64,000 nucleotides of DNA from Bacteroidia bacterium. GTDB taxonomy: Bacteria; Bacteroidota; Bacteroidia; AKYH767-A; OLB10. The stretch is taken from contig JBAOIA010000011.1 in assembly GCA_037045145.1 (NCBI GenBank), positions 1,736,001 through 1,800,000 of the forward strand. The letters run 5' to 3'. Under the pieces are notes generated by a model that was given only the letters and a program-made list of their open reading frames with translations, ran no database searches and was not told the DNA's origin. Shown here one piece after another: positions 35,408 through 44,485 of the stretch (position 1 is the first letter of the stretch; the number at the start of each line of letters is the position of its first letter). Made by a program: the position numbers and the translations under genes.

Positions 35408-35610
35408 TAACCTTTTGAAGGCTTGAAGTGAATAAATTACCAGATAAGATTATCCCTGCTTTTAACAGTAGGGTTGCTAAAACGGAGTTATGAAGAGTCA
35501 ACCTAAAAATAAGTCTAAATAGAAGAGCCGTTAGCCCCGGGTATTCCGGGGCAATGGTAATTGTAAATATTAAAAGCTTATGGTAGTTATTAGTTGTAGC
35601 CCTTGGTTTT
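35408..35610 (+). ncRNA. Structured non-coding RNA candidate, possibly 6S-type
   Basis: About 200 nt without a matching ORF. A long imperfect closing stem pairs 35409-35441 with 35582-35608 (AACC with GGTT at the ends, ATTACC with GGTAGTT inside; about 25 pairs with G-U pairs and bulges). Inside are a strong hairpin at 35527-35558 (GCCCCGG with CCGGGGC, loop GTATT, extended past one bulged A) and a second at 35454-35473 (CCCTGCT with AGTAGGG). The 3' end runs into TTTT. Length and long-stem form resemble 6S RNA, which sequesters RNA polymerase; the Rfam family 6S-Flavo is the one to test. It could instead be the leader of the small ORF downstream. Foldings were done by eye. Confidence 0.5.
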
Positions 35611-35632
35611 ATTGCGTTTAAAATTGTTCCCC

Positions 35633-35830
35633 ATGAGATATATTTTTTCTTTAGTTAGAGCACTTGCCTTTCTTATGATAATAGTGTTTATGCTTGTTTT
35701 GGCTGTTTTTAAAAAGTTGTTTAGTGTCTTTCCAATATCTGATAATTTGCTGTTACAGAATAAAAGAATTGATGGCAACCTGAATGTACTTATGCGCTAT
35801 AAAAATCGCAATTCTTGGTTGGTAAATTAA
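35633..35830 (+). CDS. Small putative membrane protein
   Basis: 65 residues from ATG 35633. The first half is a single hydrophobic helix (SLVRALAFLMIIVFMLVLAVF), the second a short basic tail ending KNRNSWLVN. I do not recognise a family. It begins about 25 nt after the structured RNA and has no promoter element of its own, so the RNA may be its leader. The context before the ATG (TTCCCC) lacks the A-rich bases favoured by this phylum, which weakens the call. Confidence 0.4.
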   Translation: MRYIFSLVRALAFLMIIVFMLVLAVFKKLFSVFPISDNLLLQNKRIDGNLNVLMRYKNRNSWLVN

Positions 35831-35948
35831 AATCTTTTTATTTTTTTAGTGAGCATTTCAACTTGTGACTTGTAAAACTGAATTAATAAAAGATAGAACA
35901 CAAACCTGATTTGTATATGTGTAAAAAATGCTTTCTAATTATGATATT

Positions 35949-37052
35949 TTATTTACGCATAATCCAGGCATCTTTGTAGCCTGAATCTTGTGCTTGATGC
36001 AAAGCTTCCTCTGCTTCGGTTTTAGTTGCAACAGATGCTATTGCAACAATCTCTAAACCATTTTTATTCTTACCTATTAATGCAGATGAAAATCCTTTTG
36101 ATTTAAGTTCTGCATTTAAATTCAATGCATTATCATAAACCGAAAAGCATCCGCCAACAACATAGTATTGTCTTGTGTAATTTGAAACAGTAGGTTCCGG
36201 TTCCGGCAATTTCTTAGATTCAATTACCGGTTGAGGAAGGGGTTCTTCTTCAACAGAAGTATTTTCTTTTTCTGGTTTAGAATCATTTATTTGACTTGCA
36301 CTTGTATCGGCTGTTGGTTTTTCGGTTTCGTATATGTTTTTCTCCCTAACAGGTGTTTCAGAAAGTATCAAATCCTCTTTGGATTTTTGCTCTTGCTTAC
36401 TGTTGTTTAAACCATGGTTTAAATGAGTATCAGTTTCAGCGGTAACAGGGAAAATGGTAGCAAGACCTTTTGTTATTTTTGAGTTGATAGCAGGATTGAA
36501 ATATGCAAAAGCAATTAGCGCAGCCACTCCGGTGTATGCAGCTATTTTTAAAATCAACTTTGAATGATTTGTGCGTTTTGGTGCAGGTTGAACAGCAGCA
36601 TCTTTGTTGTTGAAAATTTCAAATGGTCTGTCACGTTGAATGGCAGGTGATTGAACTGTACTTAATCCGAACGAATCTGTCAAAAAGTTTTCATCGTCTG
36701 CCGGGATAAACTGTAAATTCTTTTCCGGATCAAAAAACAATACCCCAATTTTTTCAATTTGAAGTCGTTGGTTGGTTTCAAGTTGAGCTTTGCATAAAGT
36801 CACAAAATCATTAATCAGTTTGCAGGAATCGGTGTATGAAAGCAATAATTTCTGACTGATATAATTTGCTAAAAGTCCATCATTTGTTGTCAATTCACTG
36901 TTAAATGCAACAATTTTTGATGGAGGAGAAAATAAATGTTGAACAGGATGGATGGTTGCATTTTTATAACGAGCAACAAAGCCTCCGAATTGTGGAACTA
37001 TCACACAATCATGCTGATGCAGAAGTTCAAAAATATACTTGCCTATTTTCAT
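35949..37052 (-). CDS. HU-CCDC81 and SPOR domain protein
   Basis: 367 residues. The N-terminus (HDCVIVPQFGGFVARYKNA, then a second HU-like unit with LEKIGVLFF-type IEKIGVLFFDPE) is a tandem HU-related domain. A membrane helix spans about 166-186, followed by a Ser/Glu/Pro-rich linker and a SPOR domain (about 292-366, YYVVGGCFSVYDNALNLNAEL). The topology puts the HU-like part in the cytoplasm and SPOR, which binds denuded septal glycan, in the periplasm. This architecture is known from Bacteroidota genomes, but its job is not established. A -7 element lies 8 nt from the ATG. Confidence 0.85.
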   Translation of the reverse strand: MKIGKYIFELLHQHDCVIVPQFGGFVARYKNATIHPVQHLFSPPSKIVAFNSELTTNDGLLANYISQKLLLSYTDSCKLINDFVTLCKAQLETNQRLQIEKIGVLFFDPEKNLQFIPADDENFLTDSFGLSTVQSPAIQRDRPFEIFNNKDAAVQPAPKRTNHSKLILKIAAYTGVAALIAFAYFNPAINSKITKGLATIFPVTAETDTHLNHGLNNSKQEQKSKEDLILSETPVREKNIYETEKPTADTSASQINDSKPEKENTSVEEEPLPQPVIESKKLPEPEPTVSNYTRQYYVVGGCFSVYDNALNLNAELKSKGFSSALIGKNKNGLEIVAIASVATKTEAEEALHQAQDSGYKDAWIMRK

Positions 37053-37060
37053 TTATCAGG

Positions 37061-37068
37061 CAAATATA
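37061..37068 (-). promoter_or_regulatory. -7 element TATATTTG of the HU/SPOR gene
   Basis: Perfect TAnnTTTG on the minus strand only 8 nt before the ATG, suggesting a nearly leaderless mRNA. Confidence 0.45.
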
Positions 37069-37084
37069 TAAAAAACTTTATGCC

Positions 37085-38131
37085 TTAAATCATTTTTCTG
37101 AAATCGGACTCTAAAATATACTTGTCTGATGCAAACTTTAAAAACTTATCAAACATTTTGATATTGTGCTGAGTAAGCATTTTAGGATGCGAGATAAAAT
37201 GCATATACCCGTTATTGTGCAAATACTTTTTATATTCACCTTGCTTGACAGATGACATCAACTCAATAGCAATACGCTCCCAAGCTGAATCTAAAATGTC
37301 ATGCCCCTGTTGCTGCGGCACGGCAAAATTTTTGTCAATTTTTACTGCTATCTGGCCTTCACCGCGAGAAAAACTATTATCGCCCGTAATCTTGTAATAT
37401 AATTTGAGGAAAAACTTTTCAAGCAATTTTATATGCTGCGGAATATAGATTGATGAAATATTAAATTCGGTAAAACGACCATTGTCTTTTTCTACTGTAA
37501 TATTATTATCGAATTGATAAATAGTTTTTTGAGGTGCTTTTGAAAAGTCGAAATATTGTGCATTGCTAAACAGGTAAAAACCTCCTAATACACTAAAGTC
37601 AAACTTGATATTATGCTTGATAAAATAGGGTAGAAAAACATCGAATGGTTGAATGCACCATCCACCCGCACGATAACTATCAACAATATAAGAGGGGTTA
37701 ACCTTTGTTATATATTGCTGAAGAAGCTCAATTGACTGATCAAAAATTTCTGAACGCTCAGTTTCACTTATATGATAAAAACGATATTTGTCAGTGTTTA
37801 ACAGTTGCCATTCATTGGTTTCGGGCAGATATCTTGCATCTAACCAGTGGGGGTGCAGATGAGGAAATATTTCATGACCACGGCTTGCAATTTCCTTTAT
37901 GTGATTCATTACAATTTCAAAATCCTTCTTACAGGCAGCAATTTGAAAATTTTTCTTTAGAGTCAGAAGATAAGTTGTGTCAACAAAAAAAATGGCTTTG
38001 CATCCATGATGTTCAATAACATCCAATACTTGGTTGGTTGGATTAATGAGACAATCTACAACCGACCCGCTTCTGTTACCTAAAAACAACTCATAATCAA
38101 AAGTAATTAATACCTGCTTTGTGGTTTTCAT
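37085..38131 (-). CDS. Polysaccharide deacetylase-like protein
   Basis: 348 residues. The N-terminal VLITFDYELFLGNRSGSV carries the Asp of the NodB-type motif. HEIFPHLHPHWLDARYL resembles the metal His motif (HxxxH), and YRAGGWCIQPFDVFLPYF matches the later RxxGW-type block. It probably acts on an N-acetylated sugar of the cluster's glycan, but the family also contains inactive members. It is the last gene of minus-strand cluster 2. Confidence 0.7.
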   Translation of the reverse strand: MKTTKQVLITFDYELFLGNRSGSVVDCLINPTNQVLDVIEHHGCKAIFFVDTTYLLTLKKNFQIAACKKDFEIVMNHIKEIASRGHEIFPHLHPHWLDARYLPETNEWQLLNTDKYRFYHISETERSEIFDQSIELLQQYITKVNPSYIVDSYRAGGWCIQPFDVFLPYFIKHNIKFDFSVLGGFYLFSNAQYFDFSKAPQKTIYQFDNNITVEKDNGRFTEFNISSIYIPQHIKLLEKFFLKLYYKITGDNSFSRGEGQIAVKIDKNFAVPQQQGHDILDSAWERIAIELMSSVKQGEYKKYLHNNGYMHFISHPKMLTQHNIKMFDKFLKFASDKYILESDFRKMI

Positions 38132-38152
38132 ATTTTTCAGAGAAGAATTACT

Positions 38153-39328
38153 TTACTTATGTTTATTAATGGCTTTCAAATAAAGGGCTTCTATTTCAGC
38201 CTCAATCTTTTTTTCTGCAAATCTATTTCGGCATTCTTCAGAAATTGCATTTTGATCGAAAGTGTTGTATTCTTCCATCATTTTAATCATTGCATTTGCA
38301 AAACTATCTTTCGCTGCTGCTGTTGCTGTTATTCCATTTTTATTATGTATAAAATCCCTTGGACCACCCGAGTCTGTTATTACTACAGGTCTGCCACAAG
38401 CTAAACTTTCTATAAGTACCACACCAAAAGTTTCATAAGTGCTGGTAAGTACAAATGAGTGACAATTGTCTAATTCTTTTTTGACCTCAGGTCGTGATAA
38501 TGCACCTAAAAATTCAACTTTGTCTGTTAATGCAAGCTCATTTACATAATCTTTCAATTCATTAGACAGAGGGCCATCACCACCTATGCGTAGTCGAATA
38601 TTATTGATTCCTTTTAATGTCATATATTTAAAGGAATCGAGTAATAATTTGTGGTTTTTTCTGGGTAGAAGGAATGAATTGGTAAAGAAAATAAACTCTT
38701 CCTGTTGATTGTATTTTTTTTGAATAAGGTCTTTAAAAAACAAATCGGCTACCATATTATGTACAACGGTAAAGGTCGTGTTTGGAAGACTTAATACTTT
38801 TTCAATATCATGTTTGAAGTTTTCACTTACAATAATTGATGCATCTGCATTTTCAAAAATATGCTTTGCCGTTTCTATATCTTCCTGATGGGTGATGCCA
38901 CCTGTAATATAAGCAGTAAGATGTTCTGTTATAATAAATGGAAGTATATTCGCCTTAGCAATGTAGTGTCCAGCCATACCACCATGGAAAATACTGTGTG
39001 CATGTATTAAATCAGGTTTGCCATATTTTTTAGCATAACTATGATAGGTTTTCTCAACATTTTCACTAAACATTTTATATGCTAGTTTCCTCATCTTAGG
39101 TATTAACGTCTGATGGATTAATGAGTATGTTGGAATTCCATTATCGTCATAAAAATCAATAATTTCATCCTTCTTATTAAACAAGGAACGTACTGATGAA
39201 AATTGAGGATAAATAATCCCAACCTTATGTCCGGCAGACATGAGTGCACGGGCCTGTTCTTCGAAAAATGTCCCTAATACAGGCTCTGTGATAGATTTAT
39301 ACCAAGAAGGTATAATTAAAATGTGCAT
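38153..39328 (-). CDS. Glycosyltransferase family 4
   Basis: 391 residues. The N-terminal PSWYKSITEPVLGTFFEEQA contains the GT4 loop. Further motifs are LIHAHSIFHGGMAG, FFTNSFLLPRKNHKLLLDSF, IGGDGPLSNELKDYV and the E-x7-E in ETFGVVLIESLACGRPVVI. It lies 6 bp after the FemAB-like gene and belongs to cluster 2. Confidence 0.88.
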   Translation of the reverse strand: MHILIIPSWYKSITEPVLGTFFEEQARALMSAGHKVGIIYPQFSSVRSLFNKKDEIIDFYDDNGIPTYSLIHQTLIPKMRKLAYKMFSENVEKTYHSYAKKYGKPDLIHAHSIFHGGMAGHYIAKANILPFIITEHLTAYITGGITHQEDIETAKHIFENADASIIVSENFKHDIEKVLSLPNTTFTVVHNMVADLFFKDLIQKKYNQQEEFIFFTNSFLLPRKNHKLLLDSFKYMTLKGINNIRLRIGGDGPLSNELKDYVNELALTDKVEFLGALSRPEVKKELDNCHSFVLTSTYETFGVVLIESLACGRPVVITDSGGPRDFIHNKNGITATAAAKDSFANAMIKMMEEYNTFDQNAISEECRNRFAEKKIEAEIEALYLKAINKHK

Positions 39329-39334
39329 AAAAAA

Positions 39335-40339
39335 TTAATTTGTAACCTGATCGATAATGTCTTTAAACTTGTTATTTGGATGTTTAATTTTAATAAGCAA
39401 ATCATACATTTTTGCTTTCAGCGGATGAATGTCTGTCTTCCATAAAAAACCTTTCTTCAGTTCACCGCCAAAACCTCTTTTAAAACGGAAAACCCCTTCA
39501 AGTGTTGGGTCATTATTCCCGATTCGCACACCTACAAGGTCATATTTATTTACTCCCGATTCTTTCATTCGTTCAATCATCTTACTATGTAAATACTTCA
39601 TTGAGCCATAGAGTTTGGAATCACCCCTGCTTCCTGCATGTGTGCACAATGCTGCATAATTAGAATGAACCATAAAAATGCCACCTATAGGATTGTCATT
39701 ATCATATACAACACCTGCTGTAACATTATCGCTGCCAAGATAATTATAATAAGATTTAAAAAACTGTAGCTCTTCTGAAGACATCCCAATTCTTTTCATC
39801 GTATCAGAATAGCATAAATAAAAATCATCAAGTACTTCTATTCCGAATCTTACTACTGCACCATTTTTTTCTGAATGATGAATAGCTTTTTGATATTTTG
39901 GATGAAACTTCTGAAAGATTTCTTCTATTGTTTGTGCCTGCAGGTCTATGATATAGGTGCCAAATTCACAAAAGCGCGAATTGGCAGGCACGGAGCCAAG
40001 AATTCCATATGGATGTGGTTGAACCAATCGTTCGCAAGAATTGTTTTGAGTCAAGTATGATATTAACTCATTAAAAAACTCAATCTGTTCTTCCGGATTA
40101 AGTTCAATGTTATTCTTTATTGGGGCATGTAATATTTGGGCAAGCTTGAAAAATCGTGAAGAGAAAAACCGCAATGGCATATATGCTTTAAAATTTTCTG
40201 AGTATGTAATATAAATATTTTCTTTCATATACTCATGATACAATTGAGTAAACCCTGGAAGAAACTGAAACGGTGCGTCATTATTTAATGCGGATAATAA
40301 TGACTGATCTTTTTTCTGTAGGTGGTTAAGTAGTAGCAT
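39335..40339 (-). CDS. FemAB/GNAT-like aminoacyl- or acyltransferase
   Basis: 334 residues with the double GNAT-like layout of the FemAB and BioF2-like acetyltransferase group: FHPKYQKAIHHSEKNGAVV, AGVVYDNDNPIGGIFMVHS, GSMKYLHSKMIERMKESG and FKRGFGGELK. Such proteins in exopolysaccharide loci may add an acyl or aminoacyl group to a sugar. The substrate is unknown. It is 3 bp from the UDP-GlcNAc 2-epimerase gene. Confidence 0.7.
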   Translation of the reverse strand: MLLLNHLQKKDQSLLSALNNDAPFQFLPGFTQLYHEYMKENIYITYSENFKAYMPLRFFSSRFFKLAQILHAPIKNNIELNPEEQIEFFNELISYLTQNNSCERLVQPHPYGILGSVPANSRFCEFGTYIIDLQAQTIEEIFQKFHPKYQKAIHHSEKNGAVVRFGIEVLDDFYLCYSDTMKRIGMSSEELQFFKSYYNYLGSDNVTAGVVYDNDNPIGGIFMVHSNYAALCTHAGSRGDSKLYGSMKYLHSKMIERMKESGVNKYDLVGVRIGNNDPTLEGVFRFKRGFGGELKKGFLWKTDIHPLKAKMYDLLIKIKHPNNKFKDIIDQVTN

Positions 40340-40342
40340 AAC

Positions 40343-41473
40343 TTATTTCAATAGGGTAGAGACATGACTTTCGCTTGAAAGGAATTTCATACAAGCTTCT
40401 AATATCCGTTTGGTGGATTGTCCATCCCACAATGGAGGAATAATTCCTTTTTTATATTTGTTTTGGACAATAGCATCAATACGATCTGAAATTTTTTCTT
40501 GACTGAATGGTACTAATTCATTAGTCCCGATATCAACCGTACATGGTCGTTCTGTATTTGCTCTTAGTGTAAGACACGGTATTTGCCTAAATGTACTTTC
40601 TTCCTGAATACCTCCACTGTCTGTCACAATATAAGCGCAGTCTGAAATTAGTTTCTGAAAAGCAAGATAATCTAATGGCTCTGTTAATATTAATTTCCTG
40701 TTTTCTGCAATCAGTGATTTCATTCCAAATTCTTCGATTCTGTGTAATGTGCGTGGGTGAATCGGAAATACAAGTTGATGATTTTTTGTAATGAGTTCAA
40801 TAATTGAAAACAACTGCTTCAGGCCATCTTTATGATCAACCGTGGCCGGACGATGCATCGTCATCAGGACAAACTCTTTACTTTTAATTTTTAATGTTTC
40901 AAGGATGTTACTTTGTTGAATTTTTTTATCAAAGGCCACAAGTGTATCTATCATTGTGTTTCCCACAAAGAACATCTGTTTTTCTTGTTTACCTTCTTTA
41001 AGAAGGTTTTTATAACCACTGTCTTCGGTTATAAAAAAATAATCAGTGATCTCATCTGTTAACAAACGATTGATTTCTTCAGGCATTGTTCTGTCAAAGC
41101 TTCTCAGACCACTTTCAACATGGGCTATTTTTAAATCCATTTTATTTGCAGTTAATGCTGCAGCAAAAGTTGAATTTACATCACCCACTACCATAAGTAA
41201 ATCAGGTTTGTTTTCCTGAATAACTTTCTCTAATCGAAGCATTATTTCTGCCATTTGAGAATTAGGGCTGCCGGATGGAATATTAAGCCAGAAATCTGGT
41301 GTTAAATCAAATTGTTCAAAGAAAATGTCGGCCATCTTGCTATCATAGTGCTGTCCGGTATGAACTATTTTTATATCGAAAGGCATACCTAAGTCGGCAT
41401 TCACCTTTTTAAATTGTGTTACTTTAATAAAATTTGGTCTCGTCCCAACTACAATTAAAATCTTTTTCATCAT
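40343..41473 (-). CDS. wecB: UDP-N-acetylglucosamine 2-epimerase, non-hydrolysing
   Basis: 376 residues from ATG 41473 (an upstream TTG is less likely). It interconverts UDP-GlcNAc and UDP-ManNAc. KILIVVGTRPNFIKVTQF, VVGDVNSTFAAAL, HVESGLRSFDRTMPEEINR, PIHPRTLHR and DSGGIQEES are in family order and spacing. It supplies ManNAc or a derivative for the glycan of cluster 2. Confidence in the reaction is high. Confidence 0.93.
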   Translation of the reverse strand: MMKKILIVVGTRPNFIKVTQFKKVNADLGMPFDIKIVHTGQHYDSKMADIFFEQFDLTPDFWLNIPSGSPNSQMAEIMLRLEKVIQENKPDLLMVVGDVNSTFAAALTANKMDLKIAHVESGLRSFDRTMPEEINRLLTDEITDYFFITEDSGYKNLLKEGKQEKQMFFVGNTMIDTLVAFDKKIQQSNILETLKIKSKEFVLMTMHRPATVDHKDGLKQLFSIIELITKNHQLVFPIHPRTLHRIEEFGMKSLIAENRKLILTEPLDYLAFQKLISDCAYIVTDSGGIQEESTFRQIPCLTLRANTERPCTVDIGTNELVPFSQEKISDRIDAIVQNKYKKGIIPPLWDGQSTKRILEACMKFLSSESHVSTLLK

Positions 41474-41524
41474 CAAAATATATGGCTTATTTATACGTGA
41501 AGGTAGCTAATAAGTTTAAAATAT

Positions 41525-42667
41525 CTATTGTTTCTTGGATTTATGTTTCATCTGAAGTAGTATTGCATCTGCAAAAAATTTTGCTGCCCAATTTGGGATA
41601 TCATACGCAGCATAACCACCATTTACAGGCCATGATCCTGAAATGCCGCCATTTACCATTGGCGAATGTGAAATTAATTGCTTGCTCTTTACGTATTCAA
41701 GCAAACTATTCGCTGTATCTAAGTATTGTGTTTTACCTGTTTGTTCAAATAATACAAATCCGATTACACTTAACTGACAGTTGCCGGTAAGACAGCAAAA
41801 CGCATTATCACTTGTCCACTCTTCGTCTAATTCGCCAGCCAGAAAACCGTTTTGTTTAGTAAGTGTAATAATATGTTGAAATGAATGTTCAACAGTTTCA
41901 ATCCATTCTTTCTTTTCAAGATCAATAGCTGCACCTAATACACCTCGCAAGGCATAACCGATAGAATGTGTAGTTGGGATTTCATTCTCATCAAAACCAT
42001 TATCACAAAAGTAATCTTGCGCATTAATTTGTTTTAAGGCAAAATTGATATTACTAATTCCGGCAGAAATATATTTCGACTCATTGAGACATTGACCAAG
42101 TTTGATTAATGCCCATGCTGTTCTGGTGTTGGAGCTAAGTTGATGAAGCGTAAATTCACGCCATGCACCATCCGAGTCCTGTACTTTTAAAAGCCAATCA
42201 GCACTTTGTATAGCAGCCTGAATAACTTCTTTTTTCTGACTTTGCTGATAATAGTCTGTTAATGCCATTATTATTTGACCATTATTAAAAACTCTTGGAG
42301 GTTGATTTTTAAAATCTCCATACGAACCGGGAAATGTGCCGTCTTTACGTTGGGTAAATAATAACCATTGAACTAACTCTTCAATAACTGGTCTTTCATG
42401 AAATACTTCTTGTAGTAATTCTGGTTTGTTATTTTTTAGATAGATGAGTGTGTTTATCCAAAAAGCAGTCGTTTCCGGATAAGCAGGCAGCCATTTGTTA
42501 AACATCATTGAGTACTTGGCAGCACTTCCTCCATTAGGTAAAAGTGTTTGCTTGAACCACTCAAGTGTCATTAGCAATCTATGCTCATCAGAAAAATTTT
42601 CGGCTGAAGCTTCTGACAATAAATTCAGATATCGCATTCTTATTTGTGAAATCAGCCGTTTAATCAT
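41525..42667 (-). CDS. Alpha/alpha-toroid protein of a polysaccharide cluster
   Basis: 380 residues in repeated helical pairs of the six-hairpin or terpenoid-cyclase type toroid: WLLFTQRKDGTFPGSYGD, ADWLLKVQDSDGAWREF and TANSLLEYVKSKQ show the recurring xWLxxxQxxDGxW unit. No acid motif of terpene cyclases or known lyases is evident. Its place between wecB and the ABC exporter suggests glycan modification or hydrolysis, but function is unknown. Confidence 0.55.
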   Translation of the reverse strand: MIKRLISQIRMRYLNLLSEASAENFSDEHRLLMTLEWFKQTLLPNGGSAAKYSMMFNKWLPAYPETTAFWINTLIYLKNNKPELLQEVFHERPVIEELVQWLLFTQRKDGTFPGSYGDFKNQPPRVFNNGQIIMALTDYYQQSQKKEVIQAAIQSADWLLKVQDSDGAWREFTLHQLSSNTRTAWALIKLGQCLNESKYISAGISNINFALKQINAQDYFCDNGFDENEIPTTHSIGYALRGVLGAAIDLEKKEWIETVEHSFQHIITLTKQNGFLAGELDEEWTSDNAFCCLTGNCQLSVIGFVLFEQTGKTQYLDTANSLLEYVKSKQLISHSPMVNGGISGSWPVNGGYAAYDIPNWAAKFFADAILLQMKHKSKKQ

Positions 42668-42677
42668 TGCTAAAAGA

Positions 42678-44471
42678 TTAAATTACTTTTTCAATTAATT
42701 CGCTATAGGAATAGACTCCGGCAATTTCACCATTTTTTAGCTCATAAATGCGGTCGCAGTTTTTAAGTGTAGTCACCCTGTGTGCAATAATAAAAATTGT
42801 TTTATTCGTGTCAGAAAGGGAATCAATTGCTTCACTCACTTCACGTTCTGTTTGTGTGTCTAAGGCACTCGTTGCCTCATCAAACACTAGAATTTGTGCA
42901 TTTCTATACAGTGAGCGTGCAATACCTATCCGTTGTTTTTGCCCACCTGAAAGTCTTGAACCTCTTTCTCCAACTTCTGATTCTACTCCTTTTGGCAGGT
43001 TCCCTACAAAATCGTTTAAAGATGCTTGTTTGATGGCAGCATTAAGTAAATCGTTGTTAATTGTTTCTTCTCCAAATGCAACATTTTCTTTTATGTTTGA
43101 ATCAATCATAAAAATATCTTGCTTTACATATCCGATTAGCCCTCGCCAGTAATCAAGGTTTTCTTCTTTTAATGGTTTGCCATCAATTAGAATCTGCCCG
43201 GAGTTTTCATCAAAAAAACGTAACAAAATATTCATGAGTGTTGTTTTGCCCGAGCCAGAACTACCTACAAAACCTATTTTTTCGCCCTTCTTTACTTTAA
43301 AGGAAATGGATTTCAATACAGGCTCTTGCGATTTTGGAAATGTAAAACTGATATTCTGAAATTCAATAGTGTTTTCAAATGAAATAGGGACATTCCTATC
43401 CATTTCTTTTTGCTTTACATAAAGCTCATTATATTCATTTAAGTTTTCAATGGCCACCTGATTTTTCGTGACTTGCATGACAGCATTCATTATCCTGTTT
43501 AAAGATGGCATTAAACGATATGCTGCAGCAGCAAATGCACCTACCATCATGATTACATCCTGTTGCCCGCCTTCAATAAAAATTGCATAAATAAATATGA
43601 CAACTATTCCAAGAATTGCAACTAACTCATAACCTCTGAATGGTATCATGTTTATCACAATTGAATTCATGGATAAATCGTGATAAGCTTTTTGGTATTT
43701 CAGAAAACGATTCCTGTAATATTCAATTTTATTTGCAAGTTTAATATCCACAAAGCCCATAATTGAGTTATTGATTGCCGCAAGTGCCTGCGGAAACATC
43801 TTGTCTAAACCTCTACCTATCTGTTCATTTTTAGTGTTAACCGACTTGTAAAGTATGTAGGAGGCCGGTCCGATTATCATCAATATAAAAAGAAAGAGTT
43901 TAAGATTGTAAACAGCAATAAGTGTAACTATACAGAGTAATATTATGGACTCTGAAAAAAGCATCAGAATTGGTAACATCACCCATGCAGTATAAGATGC
44001 AGGGTTTTGCTGTACGTGATTTATAATACGTGATGATTTTACACTGTTAAAATTAAAATAACTTAAAGAGAAATATTTCGAAAATTGATTTTTAGATATG
44101 TTATTAGCCACATCTGCCATAAAACGGCCTTCAATATAGTTTACGAATATGCCAAAGCCTGTTTTGAAAAATTGAAATAGCAGGATTATGATAATGCAAA
44201 ATACCATGAAAGATTTATCTGTTTCAAAATTCAGATAGCTGTATGCTGTACTCAAATATGAATTGGTATGTATAATTTGAGGTTCAGTAGCCATTTTTAC
44301 CAACGGAAGAACAGATGCTAAACCAAATACATCTAAAATAGCAGATAAAAATATCAGAAATGCAATCCATTTAATCCGCTTTTTTTGAAGTGGAGATAAA
44401 TGGTCTTTAAGACTTTTATAAGTTTGTCTGAACGCTTGTGCAGTAGAGTAATTGTTTTTACTTGGGGACAT
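42678..44471 (-). CDS. ABC exporter, fused permease and ATPase (flippase-like)
   Basis: 597 residues. Six membrane helices in the N-terminal half, then a nucleotide-binding domain with Walker A GSSGSGKTTLM, Q-loop YVKQDIFM, signature LSGGQKQRIGIARSL, Walker B ILVFDEATSALD and the switch IAHRVTT. By context it may flip lipid-linked glycan intermediates, as PglK does, and would replace a Wzx. It is 14 bp downstream of the Wzc-like kinase gene. Confidence 0.88.
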   Translation of the reverse strand: MSPSKNNYSTAQAFRQTYKSLKDHLSPLQKKRIKWIAFLIFLSAILDVFGLASVLPLVKMATEPQIIHTNSYLSTAYSYLNFETDKSFMVFCIIIILLFQFFKTGFGIFVNYIEGRFMADVANNISKNQFSKYFSLSYFNFNSVKSSRIINHVQQNPASYTAWVMLPILMLFSESIILLCIVTLIAVYNLKLFLFILMIIGPASYILYKSVNTKNEQIGRGLDKMFPQALAAINNSIMGFVDIKLANKIEYYRNRFLKYQKAYHDLSMNSIVINMIPFRGYELVAILGIVVIFIYAIFIEGGQQDVIMMVGAFAAAAYRLMPSLNRIMNAVMQVTKNQVAIENLNEYNELYVKQKEMDRNVPISFENTIEFQNISFTFPKSQEPVLKSISFKVKKGEKIGFVGSSGSGKTTLMNILLRFFDENSGQILIDGKPLKEENLDYWRGLIGYVKQDIFMIDSNIKENVAFGEETINNDLLNAAIKQASLNDFVGNLPKGVESEVGERGSRLSGGQKQRIGIARSLYRNAQILVFDEATSALDTQTEREVSEAIDSLSDTNKTIFIIAHRVTTLKNCDRIYELKNGEIAGVYSYSELIEKVI

Positions 44472-44485
44472 TTATTTTGCGCTTG

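Noticed and set aside
35527..35558. The GC hairpin as a rho-independent terminator.
   Set aside because: The next 20 bases have no T-run; the ends of the region pair with one another instead.
35408..35610. tmRNA, SRP RNA or RNase P RNA.
   Set aside because: No tRNA-like end with a T-loop and CCA, no SRP apical GGAA loop with its asymmetric internal loop, and too short for RNase P.
42748..43152. A 134-residue frame antisense to the ABC exporter ATPase domain.
   Set aside because: It is opposite the Walker and signature motifs and is a shadow of that conserved sequence.
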